Of a DNA stretch of 64,000 bases, positions 1 through 10,120 are shown piece by piece. Origin of the DNA: Schistocerca nitens (taxonomy: Eukaryota > Arthropoda > Insecta > Orthoptera > Acrididae); assembly GCF_023898315.1 (NCBI RefSeq), contig NC_064616.1:707077389-707141388 (forward strand). Direction: 5' to 3'. The first letter of the stretch is position 1. Each line of letters opens with the position of its first letter. The position numbers were made by a program, and so were the translations under genes. The notes under the pieces were generated by a model that saw only the letters and a list, made by a program, of their open reading frames with translations, had not been told where the DNA came from and ran no database searches.

Positions 1-760
1 TCTTTCAATACTCTGTCAAACTCCTCACGCAGTATCATATCTCTGATTTCATCTTCATCTACATCCTCTTCTATTTCCATAATATTGTCCTCAAGTACAT
101 TGTCCTTGTAGAGACCCTCTATATACTTCTTCCACCTTTCTGCTTTCCCTTCTTTGCTTAGAACTGGGTTTCCATCTGAGCTCTTGATATTCATACAAAT
201 GGCTCTCTTTTCTCCAAATGTCTCTTTAATTTCCCTGTAGGCAGTATCTATCTTACCCCTCGTGAGATAAGCCTCTACATCCTTACATTTGTAAATGTCG
301 ATATCATTTTTGAGACGTTTGTATTCCTTTTTGCCTGCTTCATTTACTGCATTTTTATATTTTCTCCTTTCATCAATTAAATTCAATAGTTCTTCTGTTA
401 CCCAAGGGTTTCTGCTAGCCCTCGTCTTTTTACCTATTTGATCCTCTGCTGCCTTCACTACTTCATCCCTCAAAGCTACCCATTCTTCTTCTACTGTATT
501 TCTTTCCTCGTTCCTGTGAATTGTTCCCTTATGGTCTCCCTGAAACTCTGTACAACCTCTGGTTCTTTCAGTTTATCCAGGTCCCATCTCCTTAAATTCC
601 CACCTTTTTGCAGTTTCTTCAGTTTTAATCTACAGTTAATTACCAATAGATTGTGGTCAGAGTCCACACCTGCACCTGGAAATGTCTTACAATTTAAAAC
701 CTGGTTCCTAAATCTCTGTCTTACCATTATATAATCTATCTGATACCTTTTAGTAAACAT
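1..760 (-). mobile_element. RTE-like LINE fragment (endonuclease C-terminus to pre-RT linker)
   Basis: The minus strand encodes the end of an APE-type endonuclease and the linker before the reverse transcriptase of a non-LTR retrotransposon. At about 760-640 I read QIDYIMVRQRFRN and then DSDHNLLV, the conserved SDH end of the endonuclease. After a stop near 491, the coding sense continues in another frame (VEEEWVALRDEVVKAA, then DEDEIRDMILREEFDRVLK) to the window edge, so a frameshift lies around 500-515. The wording resembles proteins often labelled craniofacial development protein 2-like, which are RTE-type LINE products. It is truncated at 760 and cut by the window at 1. The clade is a memory-based call. 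Confidence 0.8.
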
Positions 761-1506
761 GGCGTAGTGTCAAAATGGAAACAAATTATGTGAACCCTGC
801 AGAAGTAAAAACCGAGGTGTCACAGGAACTATGAGTCCCTGACGACACAACATGGACCAAAAGTCCATTCCTAATACGCTGGCCTAACGTCAATCGACAG
901 AGGATCGTAAGAGGATTCAGTGTAAAATCGTGACAATAAATTACCAATTTCCATAACGTACAATCCTCTGCAATGACAAAAATAGTACTACGGTCAGCGT
1001 TAATATCAATTATATGTGTGTTATCATGGACACATACACTTAGGTCACTTAAGTCATGGGATAGCGATATGCACATATAGAGATGGCGGTAGCCTCTCGT
1101 ACACAAGGTATAAAGGGGCAGTACATCGGCGAGCTGTCTCATGTACTCAGGTGATTCATCTCAAAAGATTTGATTATGACCACATGACGGGAATTAAATG
1201 ACTCTGAATGTGGAATGGAAGTTAGGGCTAGACGCAGAGAGATTACATTTCGGAAATCATTAGGGAATTCAATATTCCGAGATCCACAGTGTCAAGAGTG
1301 TGCCGAGAATACCACATTTCAGGCGTTACCTATCACCACGGATAACGCAGTGTCCGGCGGGTTCCATTTAACGACAGAGAGAAGCGGCGTTTGCATTTAG
1401 TTGTCAGTGCTAACAGAAATCAATACTACGTGAAATAACTACAGAAATCAATGTGGGACGGACGACTAACGTATCTGTGACGACAGTGGGGTGAAGTTCG
1501 GAGTTA

Positions 1507-2455
1507 ATGGGCTATTTCAGTAGACGACGGATGCGAGTGCCTTTACTGACAGCACGACATCGCCTGCAGCGTCTCTTCCGGGCTCGTGACCACATCGGTT
1601 GGACCCAAGACGACCGGAAAACCGTGGCCTGCTCAGATGACTCCCGATTTCAGTTGACAAGAGCTCATGGTAGGGGTCTAAAGTGGCGCAGACTTCATGA
1701 GGCCATGGACCCAAGTTGTCAAAAAAATGTGTGTGAAATCCTATGGGACCTAACTGCTAAGGTCATCAGTCCCTAAGCTTACTCTGAGGACAAACAAACA
1801 CACCCATGCCCGAGGGAGGACTCGAACCTCCGCCGGGACCAGCCGCACAGTCCATGACTGTAGCGCCTGAGACCGCTCGGCTAATCCCGCGCGGCCCCGG
1901 GACCTAACTGCTAAGGTCATCAGTCCCTAAGCTTACCCTGAGGACCAACAAACACACCCATGCCCGAGGGAGGACTCGAACCTCCGACGGGACCAGCCGC
2001 ACAGTCTATGACTGTAGCGCCTGAGACCGCTTGGCTAATCCCGCGCGGCCCCAAGTTGTCAACAAGGCACTGTGCAAGCTTATGATGGCTCCATAACGGT
2101 GTGGACTGTGTTTACACGGAATGGGCTGAATCCTCTGGTCCAGCTGGACCGTTCGTTGACTGGAGATGGTTATGTTCGGCTACTTGGAGACCATCTGCAG
2201 CCATTCATGAAATTCATATTTCCAAACAACGATGGAAATTTTATGGACGACAATGCGCCATGTCACCGGGCCATAGTTGTTCGCGATTGGTTTGAAGAAC
2301 ATTTTGGACAGTTCGAGCGAATGATTTGTCCACCCAGATCTCTCGACATGAATCCTAGCGAACATTTATGGGACGTAATCCAGAAGTCAGTTAGTGCACA
2401 AAATCCTGCGCAAGTAACGGTTTCGCAATTATGGACGGCTGCAGAGGCAGCATAG
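1507..2455 (+). pseudogene. Tc1-type transposase remnant (family 1), split by a SINE dimer
   Basis: The DDE catalytic half of a transposase survives. Before the SINE dimer it reads RARDHIGWTQDDRKT and SDDSRFQL, the region of the first catalytic Asp. After the dimer it reads FMDDNAPCHRAIVV (second Asp) and DMNPSEHLWDVI (final Glu). By my count 36 residues separate the second Asp from the Glu, so the spacing is DD36E-like. The N-terminal helix-turn-helix region upstream (about 1190-1500) is eroded. The frame resumes directly after the target duplication at 2051-2062, so the dimer is a simple insertion. It is non-functional as it stands. Confidence 0.85.
1723..2050 (-). repeat. Head-to-tail dimer of tRNA-derived SINE (family B)
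   Basis: Two minus-strand SINE units lie in tandem. Each has a tRNA-like head with a box A-like sequence (GGATTAGCCGAGCGG or a variant) and box B (GGTTCGAGTCCTCC), followed by a tail containing GGGACTGATGACC. The pair is flanked by one perfect duplication, CCAAGTTGTCAA, at 1711-1722 and 2051-2062, which also restores the transposase frame. The 5' unit's tail ends at GGTCCC and joins the next head directly. The other unit keeps the longer tail ending in a T-run. Confidence 0.9.
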
Positions 2456-2501
2456 CTCAATATTTCTGCAGGGGACTTCTTCAGGGGACCACGTCGAGCT
2501 G

Positions 2502-2876
2502 CCGGCCGGAGTGGCCGAGTGGTTCTAGGCGCTACAGTTTGGAACTGCGCGACCGCTACGGTCGCAGGTTCGAATCCTGCCTCGGGCATGGATGTGTGTG
2601 TTGTCCGTAGGTTAGTTAGGTTTAAGTAGTTCTAAGTTCTAGGGGACTGATGACCTCAGAAGTTAAGTCCCATAGTGCTGACAAGGGAACCTCCACATCG
2701 CACCCCCCTCAGATTTAGTTATAAGTTTTTTCATAGTTCCACACAACTTCTTCCAGTTTTCTCGATTGATCTGTGTTCAGTTTTTCAAGGCCTATCGACT
2801 GTGCCAACTTATAACTAAATCTGAGGGGGTGTGTGATGGGGAGGTTCCCTTGTGAGAGCCATTTGAACCATTTTGA
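2502..2876 (+). repeat. tRNA-derived SINE (family A) interrupted by a TIR element
   Basis: The head has box A-like GTGGCCGAGTGGTTCTAGG and box B GGTTCGAATCC. It is followed by the family body (TTAGGTTTAAGTAGTTC) and the tail GAGCCATTTGAACCA. The flanks are ACCACGTCGAGCTG (2488-2501) and ACCACGTTGAGCTG (2877-2890), a 14-bp target duplication with one mismatch. A TIR element occupies 2682-2852 inside the tail. The insertion lies in the 3' part of the family 1 Tc1 relic. Confidence 0.9.
2682..2852. mobile_element. Short TIR element (MITE) with 3-bp target duplication
   Basis: The element begins CAAGGGAACCTCC and ends with its complement GGAGGTTCCCTTG; the inverted repeats extend about 45 bp, to ...TTAGTTATAAGTT. 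It sits in the SINE tail between TGA (2679-2681) and TGA (2853-2855), where intact family copies read TCA once, so the duplication is 3 bp of form TNA. The interior matches the right arm of the long element at 38573-39666, so this looks like a deletion derivative. No coding sequence. A TNA duplication is a PIF/Harbinger trait; the superfamily assignment is inference. Confidence 0.82.
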
Positions 2877-3014
2877 ACCACGTTGAGCTGCTGCACTACG
2901 CCGAACAAAAGGAGGTCCGACACGATATTAAGAAGTATCCCATGACTTTTGCCGCCTCAGTGTATCTTCTATGATATTTCGGTTTTTACTTTTGCAAGGT
3001 TCACGTAGCTGGTT

Positions 3015-3500
3015 TCTGTTTAACACTATCTCATAATCAATGAGTGATGTCATCATTCTAGAAGGCACAATGGATCAGCACAAGTATGCATTTATCCTTG
3101 GGGACTATGTCCACCCCTTGCTTGCAGTTTGTTTTTCCTTAGCACGATGGCATCTACCAGCAGGACAATGCAACGTGTCACACAGCTCTCAGTGTACATG
3201 CTTGGTTAGAGGAGCAACAGGATGAGTTCACTGTACTCTCCTGGCCAACAAGCCCCACTCTTCTTAAACCCAATCGACAATCTGTGGGACCATCTCGATC
3301 GGGCTTTTCGGCCCGTAAATCCTCAACTGAGAAATCTAGCTCAGCTGGCCACAGAACTGGAGTTAGCATGGCTTCGCATACCTGTCGTACCTTCCACAAC
3401 CTCATTGACTCTCTTACTGCACTTCTCGCAAAGGTCTGCGCTGCAAGAAGTGGTAGTTCAGGCTTTGACATTGGTCCCATTAATGTGATAAGACATTCCG
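3015..3500 (+). pseudogene. Tc1-like transposase C-terminal fragment, second family
   Basis: In shifting frames the plus strand reads DVIILEGTMDQHKYAF, then a decayed version of the Q-D-N-A-x-C-H motif (PAGQCNVSH in one frame) around 3150-3180, then LVRGATG and a PIDNLWDHLDRAF segment near 3265-3310 that corresponds to the region after the catalytic Glu. The tail HNLIDSLTALLAKVCAARSG near 3400-3460 matches the usual C-terminal helix of Tc1 transposases. Several frameshifts are present and I see no TIRs, so this is an isolated fragment. Confidence 0.65.
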
Positions 3501-3778
3501 CATGAAGTCTCTATATTTCGTTATATTTGTTTCAGGCTGCACATTACGTAAATTGCATTTTTTTAAAGTGTGGCTGCATAGCTTCCTCCATGGTTTTCAG
3601 ACTCATATATTACATAATCGATATACATCGTAAGCTTATCATTGGTTACGTTCTTTGATAGCCAGTTATTTACTGCATGATTACTAAAACCATCTTCGGA
3701 CGGTATTTTGTTTTCCTTACCACTACATTTCTCGTTGTACGGTCAGTTTGGCACTTTGCTTTTCAGGTATTGGAGTTA

Positions 3779-4042
3779 TAAGGGGTGTTCAAAAAGTCTC
3801 TCCGCAGTGCCTTATGATTGTTAGCCGCGCGTGCCGTATGATTGTTCACCTGCCTGGGTTACGTCCCTTCAAGTGGTCTCTCCCAACATTCCACTGTTCC
3901 GTTTATCTCAGTAAAAATGAATATTCAATAAATTAATAACTTGTATTTCACTGACTTTCATTTTGGTATATTCACTGCGGTATACGGCACGAGCGGCTAA
4001 CAATCATACGGCACTGCGGAGAGACTTTTTGAACACCCCCTA
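3779..4042. mobile_element. MITE with about 45-bp TIRs and TA duplication
   Basis: The left end reads AGGGGTGTTCAAAAAGTCTC and the right end ends with its near-complement GAGACTTTTTGAACACCCCC. The inverted match continues inward through GCAGTGCC and TGATTGTTAGCCGC. TA lies at both outer edges, as expected for Tc1/mariner-type insertion. Total length is about 264 bp, with no open frame. The autonomous partner is not recognisable in this window. Confidence 0.85.
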
Positions 4043-4304
4043 TTTTCAGTACCTTATGTGCCTACTTTGGTGTGGCCGTGGTTTTACTTCATTGTAAATA
4101 TTGATTGAAATGCTGTCCACTGTGGCATATATTTTCCCATAGGCATCTTTCCTATTGTATTGGTTTGTTCTTACCACAGCTATGATTGGCAATGATGTAT
4201 CGAAATGGGTCAATTTGTGACCAAGACAATGAATTGCCGCCTGCCTCGTAGAGGTAAGCATTACTCTATCAAGTGAAGAAAATATGCTGATAAGAAAACG
4301 AAAT

Positions 4305-4508
4305 GATCATGTGGCATTGTTGGCCGGGATGTCCCATCCGGGGGATTTCTGCCGCCGAGTACAAGTCTTGTTACAGTCGACGCCACATTGGGCGACTTGC
4401 ATGCCGGTGATGAGGATGAAATGATGACGAGAACAACAAAACACCGAGTTCACGAACGGAGAAAATCTCCAACCCGGTCGGGAATCGAACCCGGGCCCGC
4501 TGCATGGG
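4305..4508 (-). repeat. tRNA-derived SINE (family D), 5' truncated
   Basis: The minus strand carries box B (GGTTCGATTCCCGACC), the family D centre (GAGATTTTCTCCG, then CTCGGTGTTTTG) and a 3' part with CAAGTCGCCCAATGTGGC and CCCGGCCAACAATGCC. The tRNA box A end is missing. Related copies are at 28329-28574 and 60037-60240, with a 3' scrap at 23045-23144. I could not identify a clear target duplication. Confidence 0.8.
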
Positions 4509-4897
4509 AGTTTCATATTAATGACGATTATTAGACATAACAATTAAAGACGATTATTTGAAAAGGAAAGACGACAGTTGAATGAGCATGTCAGTTGTAT
4601 AGTACTCTTCAGCCGGAAGAAAGTAATGATAACTACTACTGCACAGGAGACCTACCTAAACAACTATTCCGCTCATAATTTGTGGTGCAGGCTGTCATAG
4701 TAGCCGAGAACGGTATCCCTGTCTACGGTTTAACCTTTTAGCATAGTTACTGAAATGGGAATAAAACGTAGTGAGAAAATCGTGTATCTAGTTTGTAATC
4801 TCCATCAAATTATCTGTGGGCTGCCCAGCACTTACTTTCCAGTGTGCGGGGCTCTTACAGCCACCCTATCAGTCTGCATACGGAAATTGATGTAGGT

Positions 4898-5100
4898 TCA
4901 AATGGTTCAAATGGCTCTGAGCACTATGGGACTCAACTGCTGAGGTCATTAGTCCCCTAGAACTTAGAACTAGTTAAACCTAACTAACTTACGGACATCA
5001 CAAACATCCATGCCCGAGGCAGGATTCGAACCTGCGACCGTAGCGGTCTCGCGGTTCCAGACTGCAGCGCCTTTAACCGCACGGCCACTTCGGCCGGCAC
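4898..5100 (-). repeat. tRNA-derived SINE (family A), full length
   Basis: A complete antisense copy. The tRNA-like head (GGCCGAAGTGGCCGTGCGG, box B GGTTCGAATCCTGCC) is at the right end and the tail AGCCATTTGAACCATTTGA at the left. A perfect 10-bp target duplication, TGATGTAGGT, flanks it at 4888-4897 and 5101-5110. The class-II-like head with a long variable arm suggests a Leu- or Ser-type tRNA ancestor. Confidence 0.92.
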
Positions 5101-5110
5101 TGATGTAGGT

Positions 5111-8100
5111 GGGAATTGACAACACAACAGGAAATATTGGCAACTTTTTCATTCTCCAGTAACTTCCGGGTGTGCATTGAACTATCCGTCTACATTCACG
5201 TAAAACTTTTGATGTTCTATCAATGAAATATTCTGAATGATTCTGATTTAACGTGTGACACTAACTAAAAGTCATTGTTTGAACCCAAGATGTATATCTG
5301 GCATCTAAGTTAGACCGAATTTTTTTTCCCGAACAATCTGCCATATCACCGTGGCAGTAACTGAGAACGCAAGCGGTAGCTGCTCTCGTTGGCTTAGCGT
5401 TAATACGCTCGACTTCTGATGGGCTGGCTGCTTTAGATGCCGGCTCAGATCGCACTGGAGATTTGCTACGGTTTGTCAGGTCTTTCCCGTTTTCTTCACT
5501 CGATCTACAGACACCATAACGAAATCCAGTAACGAAATCTTAAGAGAAGCTCTGCATAATAAGCCACAGCTTCATAGGAGCAACTGTGTCTTCTGTGGCT
5601 GTATTGAGCTGCTTCGCAAGATAGGGTCTGAAAAAGACTTGAAACGATCAGAAATAACAATGATTTGTATTTTTCTCATCATTCAATGTATCATCACTCC
5701 TCTGAAGTTATGGCAGTAATGATCGCACTGAGTAGAATTTCTCTATGGTAAATCTGGAAGTGGAAAACATATGGAATAGCATAATTGCACGCATGTTCAT
5801 AAATTCATTTTTGTTTCTGCATCAGAAAGATACATTTTCCTTGTGAACAAACATTTTGATTACTGTGTGATATCGAATAATTTGTCTAGCGAGTTTCTTT
5901 AACTATGTCCCAAGAGTCCGTGCATAAAAACGGTTTTTTTCCGGAACTCATGCCATGGGTTCTATTGGCGACAGGATTTTGGATTGCCCTTGCAATACAG
6001 ACCATTTGTAAACCCTACAGAAGGTGGTTATGAGCGACTTACAGCTATAGACCACTCAGTGTCAGCGAGTGAGTGACCGTCAGGGAAGCTTTTGGGAGTA
6101 CGAGGTGAATTGCATGTTAAAAACAGAACGAATATGTTCGCACGCCAAAATTTTTTGGAAAATTTTTAATTGTGATGAGTAAGATAGAATGAAGCAGCTG
6201 GTACTCCACTTTTCAGTTAGAGTCTTTTATTTAAACAGGAGCATATTCATGTTTTTTGTGCTCCGATAGAAGCATTTTTCCACTGGTTTCGTTATGCATT
6301 AACTCTCACTATAATGTTCTTACAACATGGCGGGAGTCCTGAAATGCTTCCTTGTATACGACACCTGCCACATATCAAAAGTCTTTCCTGGTATTTGGGT
6401 ACACTAGTTTTGAAATTACTTGCTCTTTTACTTGATGTTTTGAAATTACTTGCTCTTTTACTTTAATGTTATGGCAATAATCATGGTGAAAAATTTGACT
6501 GCACTGGAACCAACTGGTACAGATGTGAAGATGGTCTCCAGCGATCGATAACAGTTATAATTACTTAAATCACTTCACAACTGTGACTGAAGCAAACTAT
6601 TTGTTATCCTTTTCCTTTCACCACATGAAACTTCCGACGTAAGACAGTTATGGTAAGTATATAATTCAATTACATATTTCAGTATATTTTAATTGTGGTG
6701 GGAGATCAGTGATTCAAAGATCCCCACGCTGTATGCTGCACGAGTAATAGTCACATGAGTAACTTTGCAGTCCCTGTGTAAAATTTTATGGCATTAGTGA
6801 CAACAGCTATTAAGGTCTCATTCTCTGCCACACTCGACATCTCCAGCAAAAGCAGTTCTGATAATATCGTGTACAATACCTATTATGACACTTCCACTCA
6901 ATGTGTGTTCTTCATATCTCCGTTCGTGATATTCAGAGCCAGTTTGCGGTTCCATCGAAGACGCACCGCTCTGCTTTGACTCGATACATCATAATCTTTT
7001 TCCATGTAAATCCGCACAATTATGAATTGTATTACACGAGCCAAAGCAAAGGCAACAGCATACAATGTAGATCGAAAGCTGTCGCAACGACGGGCACAGA
7101 ACACAGGGGCGGCGGCCGGTGCCCACTGTGTTTGGGGCCGGACTGGAAAATGTTCAGAAGTGGATATCCAGACGAGCACTCTGTCGTGAAACTATCTTTG
7201 CATTAGATCGCCATTAGTGACGTGACAGAATCTGAAATTATGATTCTGCTTAACACACATGGCACAAGATGGCTCTATTAGATGATAACACTCCCGCCTC
7301 CTTTGTATTACAAGGGTAATTTTGATTCTGTTTGTGATTCCCGCTGTGTTCCTCCGGCTATTTCCAGTGTTTCAGCGAAGTTGTCACCTCCCAGACCACA
7401 TAACACAATTCAGTGAGAGCAGGGTACACGAATGCTAAGATTGTATAATGGTTAAATCTCATTCTAAAAAACTAGACTTCATGCTGGTCAATTCGATACT
7501 CCATTTGTATATTTCCAACTCTTCGTTTGGCTATGAAAATTTGGACAAAAATTCATTGCGTAATTTCTAGGGAGTATTTTTGGCGCTCTGCTCAAACATT
7601 TGTACAAAAGAGCATCAACTGAACGTACCGATACCTGATGTCATCGTCTCATAACGTAATGATGATGGGATGTGTGGCGTTATACGCAAAGAGAAAGAGA
7701 GCAGAACACTGATTGTATTTCATTTAGGTATATATTAGTTTCTGGATATAGATTGTGGTGACGACTGATTTCTAGCGTAGCTCGAAGTCTAGATTGGGTT
7801 GAAAAGTGTCAGTCTGGCTGTGAACTGGCGAAGCGTCAGTTAGTCCAGTACAAAGATCTGTGATGTGTCTCCGATGAAGTTTACCTCTTTCTACGGTTCG
7901 TAATTGGTTGTCGAAGATAGTGCATTACCCGTTACTGGACTTCACAGACTGGCATTTAATGTAAGGTAGTTGCCGATTCTGGAACACTCTGTTTACATTT
8001 GTGATATCACATGACCCAGGTCATTGACTTCACTATGGCGTCATACACGACACGCTCCTATGTGCAGTCACAAGCCGCGCCCTTTTTTTGATGACAATGT

Positions 8101-8171
8101 AACATGCACCCTCCCCACCTCCACCTCCATCTCTCTCCTCTCCCCTCCTCCCAAGATGATAAGGCGATTCT
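5111..8171. other. About 3 kb without recognised features
   Basis: I find no recognisable coding sequence, TIR or SINE here. The short open frames have no familiar motifs and no consistent frame. The only structure noted is a two-copy tandem repeat at 6407-6463, in which GTTTTGAAATTACTTGCTC and its continuation recur after 30 bp. This could be unique intergenic or intronic DNA. Confidence 0.5.
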
Positions 8172-8485
8172 GATTACCCCAATAATGATCTTCATCACCC
8201 CGAATGCATGGCGGATAGTATGGGGTAATGAAGTCCAGCTGGGTTCCGTTGTTCGGGGGAGGAGACAAGACAGCGAGGTCATCGGTCTCATCGGATAAGG
8301 GAACGAAGGGGAAGGAAGTCGGCCGTGCCCTTTCAAAGGAACCATCCCGGCAGTTGCCTGCAGTGATTTATTGAAATCACGGAAAACCTAAATCAGGAAG
8401 TCCAGCTGGCACAGTGATTATGATTACCCTAAGTTTGGTGATCATCATTATCCTGAACGCATGCTGAATACTATGACGGTAATGA
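8172..8485 (+). repeat. Two diverged copies of a ~70-bp unit, split by a SINE
   Basis: Around 8175-8230 the sequence reads GATTACCC...TGATCTTCATCACCCC, GAATGCATG, then GGTAATGA. Around 8418-8490 it reads GATTACCC...TGATCATCATTATCCT, GAACGCATG, then GGTAATGA. The order of the short blocks is the same, so the two appear to be tandem copies of one unit, separated by the SINE at 8243-8396. Their nature is unknown. Confidence 0.5.
8243..8396 (-). repeat. SINE (family C), 5' truncated
   Basis: Antisense copy of the family with the 3' landmarks TTTGAAAGGGCACGGCCGAC, CCTTCCCC and GACCGATGACCTCGC. The tRNA-like head is absent. A perfect 13-bp target duplication, GAAGTCCAGCTGG, lies at 8230-8242 and 8397-8409. 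A full-length relative is at 9403-9641, and another tail fragment is at 10627-10732. Confidence 0.88.
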
Positions 8486-8523
8486 AAATCATTTTACCGT
8501 AGTCGTGGTGATCATCATTGCCC

Positions 8524-8919
8524 GATTTGTGATAAGATCTTATGGGACCAAACTACTTAGGCCTTCGGTCCCTAAACTTACACACTACGTAATCTAACTT
8601 AAACTAACGTACGCTATGGACAACACACATCCATGACCGAGGGAGGACTCGAACCTCCAATGGGGGGAGCCGCGCGGACCGTGACAAGACGCCCAAGACC
8701 GCGTGGCTACCCCGCGCGGCTAAAATTTGTGGTAAGATCTTAAGGGACCAAACTGCTTAGGTCATCGGTCCCTAAGCTTACACACTACTTAATCTAACTT
8801 ATACCAATTTACCCTATGGACAACACACATCCATGCCCGAGGTAGGACTCGAACCTCCGACGGGGAGGAGTCACTCGGACCGTGACAAGACGCCCTTAGA
8901 CCGCGTGGCTACCCCGCGC
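8524..8919 (-). repeat. Second SINE dimer (head-to-tail)
   Basis: Two related antisense SINE units meet at about 8720. Each has a head with AGCCACGCGGTCT-type sequence, box B GGTTCGAGTCCT, and a tail with GGGACCGATGACCTAAGC ending in a piece complementary to ATTTGTGGTAAGATCTTA. The pair is bounded by CATTGCCC (8516-8523) and CATTGTCCC (8920-8928), a likely imperfect target duplication. The family is close to the dimer at 1723-2050 but has a different 3' terminus. Confidence 0.78.
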
Positions 8920-9175
8920 CATTGTCCCACATCAGACGTTCGTAGAAGACTCATTGCCCAAAGTTAGTTGACTTCAACCGATCCTTCCCTGGTTGAGAAC
9001 ATTGTGAACAAATAGTAAATAAACCTGGTACAACATTCTTACTGTCTTATTTATCGGCAGTGCACTTGGGAATCACATACTCTGACGCCACACGAAAATG
9101 CTGAATAAATCTACGTTAGCGGATATGGAAACGTGTTGAGAAGCTCTATTTCTGTGTGAAACTTGCAACGATAAA

Positions 9176-10120
9176 CACGAAGGTTGCTCAGAAAGTGATG
9201 AACCGCATTTATTTCTTTAACAGTTCTTTGTTGAACATAACAAGAATTACACACACGAAAGAACGGTGTTTTATCTACACGCCCTATTTCTCCACGTAAT
9301 CTCCATCCCGTTCTATGGCCTTCCTCCAGCACGAAACAAGGCCGTGTATGCCCTGTCGGTACCAATTCCTGTCCTGGTGGCGGAGCCAGTGCTTCATTGT
9401 GTTGGTTGGTTGGTTGATTCAGGGGAGGCGACTAAACAGCAAGGTCATCGGTCCCATCGGATTAGGGAAGGATGGGAAAGGAAATTGACTGTGCCCTTTC
9501 AAAGAAACCATCCCGGCATTTGTCCTAAGCGATTGACGGAAATCGCGGAAAACCTAAATCTGGATGACCCGACGCAGCTTTGAACCATCGTCCTCCCGAC
9601 TGTGAGCCCAGTGTGCTAACCAGAGCGCCACCTCGCTCGGTTTCAGTGTGTGAATCACCTCCTCATCGTCCTCAAAATGTCTTCTCCGAGTTGCATCCCT
9701 TAATGGCCTAAAAACATCAGCTCGCTGCAACATGTCAGGTGTGACAGCCGTGGATGGTCTCTCCGACCGCTGCAAATCGCGGAGGTCCGCCAAACCGCAT
9801 TCTGATTACCTCACCCTCCGTGCCCAGCGACTAACTGTACTTCTGTCGACAGCAAATGCTCCATAGACTTCGAACAAGCGCTTGTGAATATTTCCCACAG
9901 CTTTTTTCTCTGCAGTGAGAAATTCAAGGACGGCACGTTGCTTGTAACGCGCATCACCTACAGGCGCCATCTTGAAACTATCATGTAGCTACGCTATCTG
10001 TCGGAAACTTGGCGCGCTCACTTAGGAGACTTCAAATAATACATATATAACGTTTCGCATTCGTAGCTTTGTTTTCGGCTGAGAAAAAAATGCGGTTCTT
10101 TATTTTCTGGACAACTGTAG
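9176..10120 (-). mobile_element. Mariner-like element, internally deleted
   Basis: The left end reads GGTTGCTCAGAAAGTGATGA, running on to GAACCGC. The right end is its imperfect complement, TGCGGTTCTTTATTTTCTGG then ACAACTGTA. Minus-strand coding starts ATG near 9972: GDARYKQRAVLEFLTAEKK, then FAVDRSTVSRWARRV, a mariner helix-turn-helix. After a frameshift it continues LADLRDLQRSERPSTAV and HFEDDEEVIHT. Past the nested SINE it runs straight into the C-terminus (MKHWLRHQDRNWYRQG, ERDGDYVEK, stop near 9283). The whole catalytic core is missing, so this is a non-autonomous derivative. Confidence 0.85.
9403..9641 (-). repeat. tRNA-derived SINE (family C), full length
   Basis: The antisense head reads GAGCGAGGTGGCGCTCTGG with box B GATGGTTCAAAGC (degenerate). 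It is followed by TAGGTTTTCCGCGATTTCC, the GAAAGGGCACAG block and the 3' GGGACCGATGACCTTGC. The flanks TTCATTGTGT (9393-9402) and TTCAGTGTGT (9642-9651) form a 10-bp duplication with one mismatch. It is inserted in the coding remnant of the deleted mariner element. Confidence 0.88.

Larger units (their letters stand above)
1035..2964 (+). mobile_element. Tc1-like DNA transposon relic, family 1
   Basis: A Tc1/mariner element bounded by imperfect terminal inverted repeats: the left end starts TACACTTAGGTCAC and the right end closes CCTCAGTGTA. Both carry the subterminal motif GTCATGGGATA or its complement, with TA at each end. The same termini bound the relics at 21891-23174 and 30231-31413. 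A SINE dimer (1723-2050) and a SINE carrying a TIR element (2502-2876) inflate its length. The transposase reading frame between the ends is broken. Confidence 0.88.

Noticed and set aside
1803-2045. tRNA genes suggested by box A and box B sequences here and at more than 15 other places
   Set aside because: The tRNA-like segments are followed by fixed SINE bodies and tails, are flanked by target duplications, and do not fold into complete tRNAs with a matching acceptor stem. They are SINE heads, not tRNA genes.
5391-5462. tRNA-like segment (GCTTAGCGTTAATACGCTCG)
   Set aside because: It lacks a box B at the right distance and has no SINE tail or target duplication.
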